DNA of 7,932 nt, from the NCBI GenBank assembly GCA_934667295.1, contig CAKULR010000076.1, positions 1 to 7,932 of the forward strand, given 5' to 3'. A model generated the notes under the pieces. It saw only the letters and a program-made list of their open reading frames with translations. It was not told the origin of the DNA and searched no databases. Both the position numbers and the translations under genes were made by a program. Of the stretch, positions 7,134 through 7,932 are shown in pieces. Source of the stretch: an uncultured Kiritimatiellota bacterium (lineage in GTDB: Bacteria > Verrucomicrobiota > Kiritimatiellia > RFP12 > UBA1067). The stretch's first letter is position 1. The number at the start of each line of letters is the position of its first letter.

Positions 7134-7140
7134 GCACATC
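7108..7140 (+). promoter_or_regulatory. probable VapB/VapBC operator (GATGT/ACATC half-sites)
   Basis: ACATCA (7108-7113) and TGATGT (7123-7128) form one inverted pair. GATGT (7124-7128) and ACATC (7136-7140) form a second that shares the central half-site. Together they cover the -35, the -10 and the start point. Ribbon-helix-helix antitoxins bind short inverted half-sites over their own promoter, so autorepression is expected. Two further GATGT words lie at 7015-7019 and 7038-7042 near the divergent operon's start. The binding itself is inferred. Confidence 0.55.
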
Positions 7141-7143
7141 GTC

Positions 7144-7416
7144 ATGACAAGAACACAACTGCAGATACCGGACAGCCTGTACGGCCAGGTCAAGTCCTAC
7201 GCCGACTTTCGTGAAATCAGCATGGCCGAAGTCTTCCGCAAGGCCATTGAAACGTACCTTCGCGTACACGTCGTGGATGCGGACGTGCTTGCGCAGAAGG
7301 CCAAGTGGCGGCCACCGGTCTGTCGCGGAACGGGACTCCGGCGCGATCCGTTTGCCGCTGACGACTGGCGGGAGAAGCTGTACCTTGAACGCGGGCAGCC
7401 GGAGGCAGATTCATGA
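7144..7416 (+). CDS. vapB: VapB-type ribbon-helix-helix antitoxin
   Basis: This 90-aa protein is the expected antitoxin of the adjacent PIN toxin. Residues 2-9 (TRTQLQIP) form the DNA-binding beta strand, and residues 10-19 and 26-39 (SMAEVFRKAIETYL) the two helices of a ribbon-helix-helix dimer. The C-terminal part, with DPFAADDWREKLYLERG, is the acidic/aromatic tail that typically wraps around the toxin. An in-frame ATG at 7132 is rejected as the start because it overlaps the -10 box and would lie upstream of the transcript. The ATG at 7144 is used. No Shine-Dalgarno precedes it, so translation is probably leaderless or nearly so. The gene overlaps the toxin by 4 nt (ATGA). It likely represses its own promoter, alone or with the toxin. 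Family assignment is firm, subfamily not. Confidence 0.85.
   Translation: MTRTQLQIPDSLYGQVKSYADFREISMAEVFRKAIETYLRVHVVDADVLAQKAKWRPPVCRGTGLRRDPFAADDWREKLYLERGQPEADS
7401..7405 (+). promoter_or_regulatory. strong ribosome binding site of vapC
   Basis: GGAGG lies 7 nt before the toxin ATG, within the last codons of the antitoxin gene. It contrasts with the antitoxin, which has no such site. Independent initiation on the toxin is therefore possible in addition to coupling through the ATGA overlap. Confidence 0.75.
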
Positions 7417-7847
7417 TCTCGTGCGATACGAACATCCTCTTTGCCGCAACGAATGTCGACGACCCCTGCCATGCGGCGGCCTATGATTTTGTCGTGCGTC
7501 ACGCCGAAGACGCCGATTTCGTCATCGCCGAACAGGTCCTGGTCGAACTCTACGGCCTCCTGCGCAATCCGGTCATCCTGAAACGTCCGCTTTCGGCGTC
7601 CGAGGCGGTTGCCGTTGTCCGGGCCTATCGCGGCAATCCCATCTGGTCGGTCGTGGACGTTCCGCAGGATGGCCGGGTGATGCGCGAGGTCTGGCTTCGG
7701 GCGGCGCGCCCGAATTTCGCGCGGCGGCGCATCCATGACCTGCGCCTGGCCTTTACGTTGAAATATTCAGGCGTCACGGATTTCTATACGCGCAACGTCC
7801 GTGATTTCACGGACGTTGGATTCGCGAAGCTTGAGAACCCCCTCTAA
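7413..7847 (+). CDS. vapC: VapC-type PIN-domain ribonuclease toxin
   Basis: This 144-aa protein has the normal length for VapC toxins. The PIN-domain acidic residues are visible: D5 in ISCDTNILFAA, E45 in AEQVLVELYGLLRNP, D109 in RRRIHDLRLA, and D131 in TRNVRDF with N128 nearby. These coordinate Mg2+/Mn2+ in an RNase that cuts structured RNA, in known VapCs often tRNA or rRNA. The target here is unknown. The active site looks complete, so the toxin should be functional and needs its antitoxin. It starts inside the antitoxin stop codon (ATGA) and has a good GGAGG site. An 11-bp perfect stem-loop lies in the last 60 nt of the gene, and another hairpin begins right after the stop. The PIN assignment is strong. 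Confidence 0.9.
   Translation: MISCDTNILFAATNVDDPCHAAAYDFVVRHAEDADFVIAEQVLVELYGLLRNPVILKRPLSASEAVAVVRAYRGNPIWSVVDVPQDGRVMREVWLRAARPNFARRRIHDLRLAFTLKYSGVTDFYTRNVRDFTDVGFAKLENPL
7793..7818 (+). repeat. perfect 11-bp stem-loop inside the end of vapC
   Basis: CAACGTCCGTG (7793-7803) and CACGGACGTTG (7808-7818) are exact reverse complements separated by ATTT. The stem encodes NVRDFTDV, which includes the fourth PIN acidic residue (D131), so it is both coding and strongly self-complementary. Confidence 0.8.
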
Positions 7848-7848
7848 C

Positions 7849-7867
7849 GGTCGCGCGGGAGCGCACC
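7849..7867 (+). terminator. hairpin directly after the vapC stop
   Basis: GGTCGCGC (7849-7856) can pair with GCGCACC (7861-7867) around a GGGA loop, with one bulged C. It starts two bases after the TAA and could mark the 3' end of the vapBC mRNA. There is no T-tract, so terminator function is uncertain. It resembles the GGTCGC-containing hairpin at 373-392 and may belong to the same repeat family. Confidence 0.35.
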
Positions 7868-7869
7868 CC

Positions 7870-7932
7870 TCCCTGTACCCGTTCCGAGCGCGAAGTACCC
7901 GCGCCGCCCCCGGCGCGTGGCGCTGTGGGGCG
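7870..7932 (-). repeat. right, inverted copy of the GTAC-rich repeat
   Basis: Read on the minus strand from 7922, this gives CGCCACGCGCCG, then GGCGGCGCGGGTACTT (7908-7893), CGCGCTCGG and GGGTACAGG. These match 289-327 and 345-353 of the left copy. The CGCGCC/GGCGCG hairpin (7917-7912 with 7905-7900) is kept. The element runs toward or past the window edge, so its outer end cannot be placed. Confidence 0.65.

Noticed and set aside
7132..7143. Upstream ATG giving a 94-aa antitoxin.
   Set aside because: The codon overlaps the TATAAT box, so the predicted transcript starts after it, and it has no ribosome site. The added residues (MHIV) precede the normal family start.
7197..7736. Minus-strand open frame of 179 codons opposite vapBC.
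   Set aside because: The plus strand carries a complete PIN domain with all acidic residues plus a matching antitoxin and promoter. The antisense frame has no recognisable features.

Overview
The window is GC-rich, densely coding bacterial DNA. The organism is probably an uncultured member of the Kiritimatiellota/Verrucomicrobiota (PVC group). This is inferred from gene content: a heparinase II/III-like secreted protein, a DUF2723-like membrane protein fused to TPRs, a Trp-Pro-Phe repeat secreted protein, and CACGGAA-type intergenic repeats. No rRNA or universal marker is present, so the taxonomy is tentative.

Layout. Positions 1-482 hold no convincing complete gene. They contain a CACGGAA repeat cluster with an inserted hairpin, a run of eleven G, a GTAC-rich structured repeat, and two adjacent perfect inverted repeats. 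Positions 483-7014 are a tightly packed three-gene operon on the minus strand, in transcription order: a 1105-aa polytopic membrane protein with a TPR tail, a 430-aa secreted protein built from about 17 W/F-P-F/L-aromatic motifs, and a 639-aa secreted heparinase II/III-family protein. The genes abut or overlap by 4 nt. Positions 7015-7143 are a divergent promoter region. Positions 7144-7847 are a type II toxin-antitoxin pair on the plus strand: a ribbon-helix-helix VapB-type antitoxin and a PIN-domain VapC toxin, overlapping by 4 nt. From 7849 to the end lies a hairpin and a second, inverted copy of the GTAC-rich repeat found at the left.

How the parts may work together. The operon looks devoted to the cell envelope: a GT-C-like membrane protein, a repeat protein predicted to be exported, and an exported polysaccharide lyase-like enzyme. 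This suggests building, displaying or trimming a glycan or glycoprotein, but the substrate cannot be read from sequence. The vapBC promoter matches the sigma-70 consensus exactly (TTGACA, 17 nt, TATAAT). Its -10 box overlaps the first in-frame ATG, so the antitoxin is probably translated from the next ATG on an almost leaderless mRNA, while the toxin has a strong Shine-Dalgarno. GATGT/ACATC half-sites occur five times in this intergenic region, on both the vapBC promoter and the start of the divergent operon. This raises the possibility that the antitoxin also controls the envelope operon.
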